Source: an uncultured Endomicrobiia bacterium
Lineage (GTDB): Bacteria > Elusimicrobiota > Endomicrobiia > DTEH01
Assembly: GCA_937936785.1 (NCBI GenBank)
Contig: CALDDQ010000004.1
Span: 1 to 64,000, forward strand
DNA: 64,000 bases
Direction of reading: 5' to 3'
Made by a program: the position numbers and the translations under genes. Numbering within the stretch: position 1 is the first letter of the stretch; every line of letters starts with the position of its first letter. Below are positions 47,397 through 56,327 of this stretch, one piece after another. A model generated the notes under the pieces. That model searched no databases, was not told the DNA's origin, and saw nothing but the letters and a program-made list of their open reading frames with translations.

Positions 47397-48109
47397 TGTA
47401 TTAGATACTTTAAGATTAGTTTCATATCATTCCATGTATATTTTTTAAGTGCTGGATTTCGTAACAAAGCTGCAGGATGATATGTTGGAATAATTAATAT
47501 ATTTGGATTATGTGAATAATTAAATATTCTTCCACGCAATTGTGATATTGGAAGATCATTTTTTGTCATCACTTTTGCTGATACAGAACCAAGACAACAG
47601 ATAATTTTTGGTTTTATAATAGCAATTTGTTCGTATAAATAAGGAATACAAGTTTCAATTTCAGTTTCATTTGGTGGACGGTCATTGTTTTTTAATTTTG
47701 GATCGTTAATTTTCATAGGATGACATTTTACAATATTTGTTATATAAACATCTTGTCTTTTAAGGTTCATCGCTTCAATAATCTTGGTCAATAGTTCACC
47801 TGCTCTACCTACAAAAGGTTTTCCTTGTCTATCTTCATTATATCCAGGTCCTTCACCAATAAACATTAGTTTTGCTTGAATATTTCCTTCACCAAAAACT
47901 GCATTAATTCTGTGGTTACCTAAATCACATTTTGTGCACGAGTTAACTGTGGTTTTTAAGTCGTTTAGATGTTTTGTGTGTTTATCGGTGTATGTTATAT
48001 TTTTTTTAAATGAATTTTTATTTGTATTGTTAGGTAAATAGATACCATCTAAATAATATAACTCTTTTTGTTGTAAAATAAATTTTTTTATATTATTATT
48101 TTGTATCAT
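47393..48109 (-). CDS. Family 4-type uracil-DNA glycosylase
   Basis: FIGEGPGYNEDRQGKPFVGRAGELLTKII; TYHPAALLRNP; CTKCDLG Fe-S cysteines. Confidence 0.93.
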   Translation of the reverse strand: MIQNNNIKKFILQQKELYYLDGIYLPNNTNKNSFKKNITYTDKHTKHLNDLKTTVNSCTKCDLGNHRINAVFGEGNIQAKLMFIGEGPGYNEDRQGKPFVGRAGELLTKIIEAMNLKRQDVYITNIVKCHPMKINDPKLKNNDRPPNETEIETCIPYLYEQIAIIKPKIICCLGSVSAKVMTKNDLPISQLRGRIFNYSHNPNILIIPTYHPAALLRNPALKKYTWNDMKLILKYLIQ

Positions 48110-48732
48110 AATTTTGGTAGCACATAATTTAACAAATATTTTGCAAAATATTTTTTTGTCATATTAGGTAGTTGTAAAATATTTTTTTTAGAGTCTATAA
48201 TTGTAGCTTTGATATTATCATTGTTAAAACTTTCCGTAGAATTTAATATTATAAAATCTAACTTTTTGTTTATTAACTTATTAATTGCATTTTTAATTTT
48301 ATTGTGTGTTTCAAGAGCAAAACCTATTATAGTTTGATTCTTATTTTTGTTTTTAGAACAGTAAGATAAAATATCTTTTGTAGGAACAAGTTGCAATATA
48401 AAAGGTTTATTAGATTTTTTAATTTTTTCACTACTAAAATTTTTAGGTTTATAATCTGTTACTGCAGCAGCAGAAATAAATATGTCACATTTTTTAAAAT
48501 ATTTTTTTACCACAAAAAACATTTGTTGTGCAGTTTCTACATAAACAACATTAACATTTTTTGGATAACTTATATTTGTTGGTCCAGAAATAACTGTTAC
48601 ATTGAATTTATTCTTAAAAACATTTGCTATTTCAAATCCAAGTTTTCCTGAAGATGGGTTTGAAATAAATCTTACTGGGTCTAAATATTCTCTTGTGGGT
48701 CCTGTTGTTATGAGCAAATTTTTTTTGTTCAT
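48106..48732 (-). CDS. coaB: Phosphopantothenate--cysteine ligase (stand-alone CoaB)
   Basis: LLITTGPTREYLDPVRFISNPSSGKLGFEIA; FISAAAVTDYKP. Confidence 0.92.
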   Translation of the reverse strand: MNKKNLLITTGPTREYLDPVRFISNPSSGKLGFEIANVFKNKFNVTVISGPTNISYPKNVNVVYVETAQQMFFVVKKYFKKCDIFISAAAVTDYKPKNFSSEKIKKSNKPFILQLVPTKDILSYCSKNKNKNQTIIGFALETHNKIKNAINKLINKKLDFIILNSTESFNNDNIKATIIDSKKNILQLPNMTKKYFAKYLLNYVLPKL

Positions 48733-48781
48733 TAGATACGAGTAAAAAAAGACAAAAAATTTAATATAAATAAAAAAAGGT

Positions 48782-49339
48782 TTAAATATTTGTAGAAATA
48801 AAATCTAAAATATTTTGAACACTGGGTAATTTACCTTGTCCTTTTTTATCACATAAAAGTGTCCCTTCTTCAGGATAAAGAATTTTGTATCCAATCTTTT
48901 TTAAAGTAGCAACATTTTGTTGAGTGATTTTATGTTTCCACATATTTGTGTTCATTGAAGGACATAATAAAATTTTTTTATTTCTATCGCAGGCATAGAT
49001 TGTTGATGTTAACAAATCTTCTGTTTTAGCAGTGGCCAATTTTGATAAAGTATTACAACTACACGGTACTACAATAACAATATCTGCCCAGTCAGATAAA
49101 GAAATGTGTGTTGGCACATATTCATGCTCATCAAACATATCAACATAAACTTTATTTTTTGACAACTGTTCAAACAACATTGGTGACATAAATTTTGTTG
49201 CAGATTCTGTCATTATACATTTTATCTGTGAACTAAAAGCAATTAGTTTCCTTACTAAATCGCAGGTTTTATATATTGCAATACCTCCTGTTACACCTAT
49301 TAATATATTTTTATTTTTAAATTTGTTTACAATATTCAT
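48782..49339 (-). CDS. coaC: Phosphopantothenoylcysteine decarboxylase (stand-alone CoaC flavoprotein)
   Basis: ILIGVTGGIAIYKTCDLVRKL; HISLSDWADIVIVVPCSCNTLSKLA; LCPSMNTNMW. Confidence 0.93.
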   Translation of the reverse strand: MNIVNKFKNKNILIGVTGGIAIYKTCDLVRKLIAFSSQIKCIMTESATKFMSPMLFEQLSKNKVYVDMFDEHEYVPTHISLSDWADIVIVVPCSCNTLSKLATAKTEDLLTSTIYACDRNKKILLCPSMNTNMWKHKITQQNVATLKKIGYKILYPEEGTLLCDKKGQGKLPSVQNILDFISTNI

Positions 49340-49686
49340 TATTTTTTAGATTTTTTATCTTTTTTAATTTCTATAATTGAATCCAAAACATTTTTAGATT
49401 GTTGTTTTTGTGTAGTTGTTGTTTCTATTAAATTAAGTTTTTTCCTTAAACTCAATGGTGGTAAATTTTTTATATCTTCTATAGACACCTTACCAGTTAA
49501 AACGTCATGTAATGCTTTATTGATACGTTCGCTATCAAGCAAATCTTTAGTTTCTTCTTTATACTTTAATTCTGCAGCCCATCGTGCAATGTGTGGGACT
49601 ATTTTATACTTATCAAATTTTGTATCAAGCATAACACGCTCAATTTCTTGTTCAATTTTTTCTATATCTTCTTTATATTTTACCAT
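49339..49686 (-). CDS. rpoZ: DNA-directed RNA polymerase omega subunit
   Basis: KYKIVPHIARWAAELKYKEETKDLLDSERINKALHDVLTGKVSIEDI; located between gmk and coaC. Confidence 0.82.
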   Translation of the reverse strand: MVKYKEDIEKIEQEIERVMLDTKFDKYKIVPHIARWAAELKYKEETKDLLDSERINKALHDVLTGKVSIEDIKNLPPLSLRKKLNLIETTTTQKQQSKNVLDSIIEIKKDKKSKK

Positions 49687-49713
49687 AGTGGTAATTCCTC
49701 CTAAAAAGAATTT

Positions 49714-50331
49714 TTAAGTAAATCGTGATCGTTTATGTTTTTCTGCAACAATTATAGATTCTATAATTTTAAATGTTTGATTTAAATTATCATTTACAAC
49801 TAAATAATCATAATACTTAATATAATGTAATTCTTTTTCTGCATTTTTCAATCTTATATTAATCTGTGATATAGAATCTTTTCCGCGGTTTATTAATCGT
49901 TTTTTTAATGCGGACCATGATGGTGGAAGTAAAAAAATATATATTCCTTGAGGAAAAAATTTACGAATATTTTTACCACCTTGAACATCAATATCTAATA
50001 AAACATCTTCACCAGAATTTATAATTTTCTCTAATTCTTTTTTTGGTGTGCCATAATAATTGTTGTACACACACGCCCATTCAACAAATTTTTTTTGTTT
50101 AATCATTTTTAAGAAAGTTTTTGTGTCTACAAAAAAATAATCTATGCCATTAATTTCTCCGGGCCTTTTTGCTCTTGTAGTGTAAGAAACTGAGAAAGCA
50201 AGGTTTGGCATATTTTTTAACAAATACTTGCAAACAGTAGTTTTTCCTGTTCCAGAAGGCGCAGAAAGAACTATTACAGACCCTTTATTCGATATTTTCG
50301 GTAATTTTATACATTTTTTTAATAGATTCAT
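49714..50331 (-). CDS. gmk: Guanylate kinase
   Basis: VIVLSAPSGTGKTTVCKYLL; FSVSYTTRAKRPGEINGIDYFFV. Confidence 0.96.
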   Translation of the reverse strand: MNLLKKCIKLPKISNKGSVIVLSAPSGTGKTTVCKYLLKNMPNLAFSVSYTTRAKRPGEINGIDYFFVDTKTFLKMIKQKKFVEWACVYNNYYGTPKKELEKIINSGEDVLLDIDVQGGKNIRKFFPQGIYIFLLPPSWSALKKRLINRGKDSISQINIRLKNAEKELHYIKYYDYLVVNDNLNQTFKIIESIIVAEKHKRSRFT

Positions 50332-51211
50332 ATGCTTTAATTCGTATTTTTTCTTCTACAAAGATTTGTGGTTGTAAATCTTGTAGACACCACAAAATCT
50401 TTTCTAAACTATTTTTTTTCATATTAGGACATATTGCCAATTTTGATGCAGGGATAAACTTTTTTTCAGGGAACAATTTTGACAGACGATAACACATACC
50501 AACTTCAGTTCCTATTATAAAAACTTCTGTGTCTTGATTTTTTTGAACAAATTTTATCATACCTGCTGTACCTGCAATTTCATCCGCAACATTTTGTACT
50601 TCTATTGTGCATTCAGGATGAACAACAACTTTTGCTTTAGGATAAGATTGTCTTAATTTTGTGATATCTTTTTCTAAAATTTTCACATGTGTGGGACAAA
50701 ATCCGTTCCAAAGAATTAAATTTTTTTTAGTAACATTTTTTACATAAGCACCGAGATATTTATCTGGTATAAAAATTATATTTTCAGAACCAATGCTTTG
50801 AACAACATGTACTGCGTTAGCAGATGTGCAACAATAATCTATTTCAGATTTGATTTCAGCAGGGGTATTGATATAACCTACAACGGTAGATTTAGGATAC
50901 TTTTTTTTCAAGTCAAAGATATCTTTTTTTGTAATCATATTTGCAAGAGGACATCCTGAATTTATATCTGGCAGAAGGACAATTTTTTTTGGAGCAAGAA
51001 TTTTCGCAGTTTCTGCCATAAAATGTACTCCACAAAAAACTATAGTTTTTTGTGGAGCTTGAGCAGCTTTTTTTGACAGATCAAGAGAATCGCCTAAAAA
51101 ATCTGCAATATCTTGAACTTCTTCCAACTGATAATTATGCACAAGGATAAGTGCATCGTGTTGTTTTTTTAGTTCTAAAATTTTTTTAATTAATTCAGTT
51201 TTATTATTCAT
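50285..51211 (-). CDS. nadA: Quinolinate synthase
   Basis: LVHNYQLEEVQDIADFLGDSLDLSKKAA; FCGVHFMAETAKIL; MKKNSLEKILWCL. Confidence 0.96.
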   Translation of the reverse strand: MNNKTELIKKILELKKQHDALILVHNYQLEEVQDIADFLGDSLDLSKKAAQAPQKTIVFCGVHFMAETAKILAPKKIVLLPDINSGCPLANMITKKDIFDLKKKYPKSTVVGYINTPAEIKSEIDYCCTSANAVHVVQSIGSENIIFIPDKYLGAYVKNVTKKNLILWNGFCPTHVKILEKDITKLRQSYPKAKVVVHPECTIEVQNVADEIAGTAGMIKFVQKNQDTEVFIIGTEVGMCYRLSKLFPEKKFIPASKLAICPNMKKNSLEKILWCLQDLQPQIFVEEKIRIKAYESIKKMYKITENIE

Positions 51212-51215
51212 TATT

Positions 51216-52412
51216 TTATAGAGGTGATATTGTTCTAAATTTTTTTACCAATTTTGGCAAAATTTTTAATACTGTATCAACATCTTTTTCTGTTGAGAAT
51301 CTGCCCAGGGAGAACCTTATAGACCCGCGTGCTAAAATAGGGTCTGTTCCAATTGCTAAAAGAACATGTGATGGTTCTGTACTTGACGAACTACACGCAC
51401 TACCACTTGAAACTGCAATACCTTCATTATCAAGAGCTACTAGTAAAGATTCACTTTCTATTCCATAGAAACTTAAATTTAAATTATTTTCAAGCCGATT
51501 TTCCATAGAACCATTGATTACCACATCTTTGATATTGCTAACTATACCATCTAAAAGTTTATCCCGTAATTTTTTTATATTATACGCTTCTTCTTCCATA
51601 CACTCTTGGGCAATTTGTGCTGCTTTAAAAAGACCTGCTATTGCACTATGGTTAACAGTTGAAGAACGTTTATTGAATTCGTGTCCACCGCCATGTAAAA
51701 GAGGTTCAATACGAGTTCCTTTGCGAACATAAAGACAACCGATACCTTTTGGTGCATAAAATTTGTGTCCACTTAGAGATAACATATCTACACCAAGCGC
51801 TTCCACGTCCAAGTTAATGTGTCCAAAAGTTTGCACTGCATCAGTGTGAAAATATATTTGTGGTTTGTTTTTAGCTAATCTTTCAAAATTAATTTTTTTT
51901 AATCTATGAGCAATTTCTTTTATTGGTTGAATTGTGCCAATTTCATTATTTGCATGCATTATAGAAACTAAAACAGTATTATCGTTTATCAAATTAAATA
52001 GTTCATCAACTTTTACAATACCGTCTTTATTCGTTCCGACATATGATGCAGAACAAGTTTCAAATTTTTCTTCTAAAAATTTTATTGGTTCTAAGACAGC
52101 GTGATGTTCTATTTTAGATGTTATTATATGTATATTTTTTTTATAAAAATCCTTGTTGGCAAAAACAGTTCCTTTTATCGCAGTATTATTAGCTTCTGTT
52201 GCACCAGAAGTAAAGATAATTTCTTCAGAAGAACATTTTAACATTGAAGCAATAAAATTTCTACAGTTTTCTACAATTTGAAAACTTTCTTGCCCAAACG
52301 AGTGCATACTTTGACTATTACCGAACATGGAACTAAAATATGGTTCCATAAATTTTACAACATTTGGGTCAACAGGTGTTGTTGCAGCATAATCCATGTA
52401 TATTGATTTCAT
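51216..52412 (-). CDS. Cysteine desulfurase (NifS/IscS family)
   Basis: MKSIYMDYAATTPVDPNV start; SLSGHKFYAPKGIGCLYVRKG; GSACSSSSTEPSHVL. Confidence 0.95.
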   Translation of the reverse strand: MKSIYMDYAATTPVDPNVVKFMEPYFSSMFGNSQSMHSFGQESFQIVENCRNFIASMLKCSSEEIIFTSGATEANNTAIKGTVFANKDFYKKNIHIITSKIEHHAVLEPIKFLEEKFETCSASYVGTNKDGIVKVDELFNLINDNTVLVSIMHANNEIGTIQPIKEIAHRLKKINFERLAKNKPQIYFHTDAVQTFGHINLDVEALGVDMLSLSGHKFYAPKGIGCLYVRKGTRIEPLLHGGGHEFNKRSSTVNHSAIAGLFKAAQIAQECMEEEAYNIKKLRDKLLDGIVSNIKDVVINGSMENRLENNLNLSFYGIESESLLVALDNEGIAVSSGSACSSSSTEPSHVLLAIGTDPILARGSIRFSLGRFSTEKDVDTVLKILPKLVKKFRTISPL

Positions 52413-52562
52413 AAGTTTTTTTATTCTACAAAAAAAAATTTTTAATGTCAACATAAGCATAATTGAAGTATAAAACGAAAAAAAACAAAACAACATTTTT
52501 ACCTTGTTCTTCTTTTGTTTAATGTTGACTTCAGAAAACAATTTTTGTAAACTTACAAAATT

Positions 52563-54152
52563 ATGAAACAGGATTTAAATATAGAAATTTTTGATACAAC
52601 ACTAAGAGATGGTACTCAAACACCAGGTATAAGTCTTTCTGTTGGTGATAAACTAAAAATTGCTCAAGTTTTAGATGATTTGGGTGTAACTTACATAGAG
52701 GGTGGTTGGCCTGGGAGTAATCCTAAAGATGTAGAATTTTTTAGGTTATCAAAAAGATTAAAACTTAAAAATGCACAAATCGTTGCTTTTGGTTCTACAA
52801 GAAAAAAATTTATAAATGCAAAAGACGATACTAACTTATTAAAAATTGTAGATTCAGGGGTAAAGGTTGCATGTATTTTTGGTAAAACCTGGACTTTGCA
52901 TGTTAAAAAAGCTTTAGAAACTACTTTAGAAGAAAATTTAAATATGATTTTTGATAGTATAACATTTTTACGCAATAAAAAAATTAAAGTAATTTATGAT
53001 GCAGAACATTTTTTTGATGGTTACAAAGAAGATAAGGATTATTCATTAAAATGTTTAGAACAATCTTTTTTAGCACAGGCAGATTGTTTAGTTTTGTGTG
53101 ATACAAATGGCGGATGTTTACCTTCAGAAATACAAAAAATTGTTCAAGAAGTTAATATTTTTTTTTCCAAGAAATATCCTTCTAAAAAGATAAAATTAGG
53201 TATTCATGCTCACAATGATAGTGGTTGTGCAGTAGCAAATTCTATTGTAGCTGTGGAAGAAGGTTGTGTTCATGTTCAAGGAACGATTAACGGATTAGGA
53301 GAACGTTGTGGCAATGCGAATCTGTGTTCAATAATTCCATTGTTGGAACTAAAAAAAAACATTAAAATTTTGCCAGAAGGTTATTTAAAGAAGTTAACTG
53401 AAGTATCTAGAGAAGTTGACGAAATTACAAATTCTGTACCAAACGAAAGACAGCCTTTTGTTGGAATGAACGCATTTGCACACAAGGGTGGTATTCACGC
53501 TTCTGCAGTATCAAAGATTACAAAAACTTACGAACATATCAATCCAAAACTTGTAGGTAACGAACGAAAAATTTTAATTTCAGAACTTGCTGGCAAATCA
53601 AACATTTTGTTTAAAAAATATGGTTTGTCAATTAATCTTAATGATGAAAATATTGCTAAAATTATTAAGGTAGTAAAACAGAAAGAGTATGAAGGATATT
53701 CATATGAAAATGCAGAAGGTTCTTTTATAGTTTTAGTTAATAAAATAATTGATTCATACAAACAATTTTTTAAAGTAATAAGTTTTCGTGTTATAACTGA
53801 ATATAGCCAGAGTAAACAATTGACAACGGAAGCAACTATTAGGATAGAAATAAATGATAAAGAAGAACATGTAGTTGCTGAAGGAGATGGACCGGTTAAT
53901 GCGTTAGATACTGCGTTAAGAAAAGCATTAGAAAAATATTATCCGCAACTAAAAGATGTGAAATTAACAGATTTTAAAGTAAGAGTAATAAATCCTGTTT
54001 TAGGGACTGCAGCAAAGGTGCGTGTGAACATTGAATCAATGGACAAAAAAGGTTCGTGGACAACTGTTGGAATTTCAGAAAATATTATTGAAGCATCGTG
54101 GGAAGCGTTGGTTGATGCTATAGAATATAAACTTTTGCAAAGTATAAAATGA
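52563..54152 (+). CDS. cimA: (R)-citramalate synthase
   Basis: IEIFDTTLRDGTQTPGISLSVGDKLKIAQVLDDLGVTYIEGGWPGSNPKD; HAHNDSGCAVANS; GLGERCGNANL. Confidence 0.93.
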   Translation: MKQDLNIEIFDTTLRDGTQTPGISLSVGDKLKIAQVLDDLGVTYIEGGWPGSNPKDVEFFRLSKRLKLKNAQIVAFGSTRKKFINAKDDTNLLKIVDSGVKVACIFGKTWTLHVKKALETTLEENLNMIFDSITFLRNKKIKVIYDAEHFFDGYKEDKDYSLKCLEQSFLAQADCLVLCDTNGGCLPSEIQKIVQEVNIFFSKKYPSKKIKLGIHAHNDSGCAVANSIVAVEEGCVHVQGTINGLGERCGNANLCSIIPLLELKKNIKILPEGYLKKLTEVSREVDEITNSVPNERQPFVGMNAFAHKGGIHASAVSKITKTYEHINPKLVGNERKILISELAGKSNILFKKYGLSINLNDENIAKIIKVVKQKEYEGYSYENAEGSFIVLVNKIIDSYKQFFKVISFRVITEYSQSKQLTTEATIRIEINDKEEHVVAEGDGPVNALDTALRKALEKYYPQLKDVKLTDFKVRVINPVLGTAAKVRVNIESMDKKGSWTTVGISENIIEASWEALVDAIEYKLLQSIK

Positions 54153-54208
54153 TGTATTTATAAAGTTTCTTAAATTATGACTACACGCTTATAAGTATAA
54201 TTATTATT

Positions 54209-54304
54209 ATGAAAATATTGTTTGATTTTAACTTAACAAAAATTTTTATTTTATTATTAGAGATAATGATAATTGTAGTTGGTATTTTGATTCTGTTATC
54301 TTAA
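54209..54304 (+). CDS. Small hydrophobic ORF upstream of ilvD (possible leader peptide or small membrane protein)
   Basis: MKILFDFNLTKIFILLLEIMIIVVGILILLS; 18 of 31 residues are Ile/Leu/Val; no clear Shine-Dalgarno. Confidence 0.3.
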   Translation: MKILFDFNLTKIFILLLEIMIIVVGILILLS

Positions 54305-54361
54305 GAGAACAGGGTTAAAGTTAAGATATATGGATTATACACAATTTTTTGGAGGGAAGAA

Positions 54362-56047
54362 ATGAAAGAAAAAAAAGATTTATTAAGTTATCAGATCAAA
54401 AAAGATCCGGATCGTGCGCCGCACAGAGCATTGTTATACGCGACTGGAATTTCTAAGTCAGATATGCAAAAACCTTTTATTGGTATAGCATCATCTTTTA
54501 GTGACATAGTTCCTGGCCATGTGAACATGCGAGAATTAGAACGTTGGATAGAACGTGGAATTTCAGAAGCAGGAGGAGTTCCTTTTGTATTTGGTATGCC
54601 AGCAATTTGTGATGGTATTGCTATGGGACACAATGGTATGCATTATTCACTTCCTTCAAGGGAACTTATTGCGGATAGCATAGAATCAATGGTTAAAGCA
54701 CACTGTTTTGATGGATTGGTTTTACTAACAAACTGTGATAAAATTACTCCAGGAATGTTAATGGGTTCAGTTCGTGTAAATGTTAATATTCCTACGATAG
54801 TAGTTACTGCAGGACCAATGCTGTCAGGATTTTATAATGGTAAACGCAGATCGTTGGTTAGAGATACTTTTGAATCTGTAGGTCTTTATCAAGCAAAAAA
54901 AATTTCTCAACAAGAATTGGAAGAGTTAGAATGTAAAGCATGTCCAGGGTCAGGGTCGTGTCAGGGATTATACACAGCGAACACTATGGCATGTTTGGTT
55001 GAAACTATGGGTTTATCTTTACCAAAATGTGCAACGACATTGTCTGTTTCAGCAGAAAAAAAACGTATTGCATATGAGTCAGGAAGAAGAATTGTTCAAA
55101 TGGTACTGGAAAATATTACACCGTTAAGAATCGTAAATTCTAATGCATTATACAATGCTATAGTAGTTGATATGGCTTTAGGTGGATCTACGAATACAGT
55201 TTTACACTTAAAAGCAATTGCTTATGAATCTGGGGTAAAATTAGACTTAAAACTTTTTGACGAGATTTCACGAAAAGTTGCTAATATTGTGAGATTAGAA
55301 CCTGCTGGTGATATGTATATGGAAGACTTAGATCGTGCAGGAGGGATTCCTGCAATTTTAAGTGTTTTGAAAAATACTTTGAAACCAAATTCTACTGTTT
55401 ATGGAAAAAATATTTTAGATATTGCAAAAGAAGGAAAAGTTTTGGATGAAGAAGTTATTAGAACAAAAAAACCGTATTCAGAAGAAGGTGGTATTGCGAT
55501 ACTGTTTGGCAATATTGCTCCTGAAGGTGCTGTGGTAAAACAGTCAGCAGTAGTACCAAAAATGCGTAAATTTGTAGGTCCGGCAAAAGTTTTTGATTCG
55601 GAACAAGATGCAATGAATGCTATTTTGAACAAAAAAATTAAAAAAGGTGAAGTTATAATTATTAGATATGAAGGACCAAAAGGTGGTCCTGGGATGAGAG
55701 AAATGTTAGGTCCAACAAGTGTTCTACAAGGCATGGGTATGACAGAAAGTGTTGCACTAATTACCGATGGACGGTTTTCTGGAGGAACTCGTGGTCCTTG
55801 TATAGGTCATGTATCGCCGGAAGCTGCTGCTGGTGGACCTATTGGTGTTTTAAAAGATGGGGATATTATAGAAATTGATATTCCAGCAAGAAAAATTAAT
55901 GTTAGATTGACAAACACAGAACTTGGTGCAAGATTAGTAAAATTTCAACCACAGTATAGAGAAAAAAAGTTTAAAACAGGTTGGTTGGCAAGGTATGCTG
56001 AAATGGTTACTTCGGCATCCGAAGGTGCTGTGTTAAAAGTTAAGTAG
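54362..56047 (+). CDS. ilvD: Dihydroxy-acid dehydratase
   Basis: [75 protein letters not shown]. Confidence 0.97.
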   Translation: MKEKKDLLSYQIKKDPDRAPHRALLYATGISKSDMQKPFIGIASSFSDIVPGHVNMRELERWIERGISEAGGVPFVFGMPAICDGIAMGHNGMHYSLPSRELIADSIESMVKAHCFDGLVLLTNCDKITPGMLMGSVRVNVNIPTIVVTAGPMLSGFYNGKRRSLVRDTFESVGLYQAKKISQQELEELECKACPGSGSCQGLYTANTMACLVETMGLSLPKCATTLSVSAEKKRIAYESGRRIVQMVLENITPLRIVNSNALYNAIVVDMALGGSTNTVLHLKAIAYESGVKLDLKLFDEISRKVANIVRLEPAGDMYMEDLDRAGGIPAILSVLKNTLKPNSTVYGKNILDIAKEGKVLDEEVIRTKKPYSEEGGIAILFGNIAPEGAVVKQSAVVPKMRKFVGPAKVFDSEQDAMNAILNKKIKKGEVIIIRYEGPKGGPGMREMLGPTSVLQGMGMTESVALITDGRFSGGTRGPCIGHVSPEAAAGGPIGVLKDGDIIEIDIPARKINVRLTNTELGARLVKFQPQYREKKFKTGWLARYAEMVTSASEGAVLKVK

Positions 56048-56252
56048 AAAAAAATTTTTTAGTGTTTTTAATGATTGTTATTATGGATATGTTCAATAAT
56101 TATGTTTTTGTGTTTTATAGAATTTATGGTTGATATTTTTATCTTAGATCTAATTTTTAGAATTACAAATTGCAATGATGCAAGAGATTGTAGATTAGTT
56201 ATTTTCGCAGGACTAAATTCTTCTGAGTTACGTTAATATAATTTTAAAAATA

Positions 56253-56321
56253 GGGAAATATAGGTAATATTTAAGCAAAACAGATTACCTCCGTCCCAAT
56301 TTTCATCACTTTTATAGGAGG
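56253..56321 (+). promoter_or_regulatory. Candidate competing-hairpin leader controlling ilvB
   Basis: AGGTAAT (56262-56268) pairs with ATTACCT (56284-56290), outer GGGA/TCCC; CCTCC (56288-56292) can instead pair with the SD GGAGG (56317-56321). Confidence 0.45.
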
Positions 56322-56327
56322 ATTTTT

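Noticed and set aside
52413-52541. 43-aa hydrophobic extension before the cysteine desulfurase
   Set aside because: MKSIYMDYAATTP is the canonical NifS/IscS start; the extension is most likely intergenic.
55399-55734. 111-aa ORF antisense to ilvD, and similar antisense ORFs over gatA, recA-like sized genes, ppdK and clpP
   Set aside because: All overlap strongly conserved sense genes and lack independent evidence.
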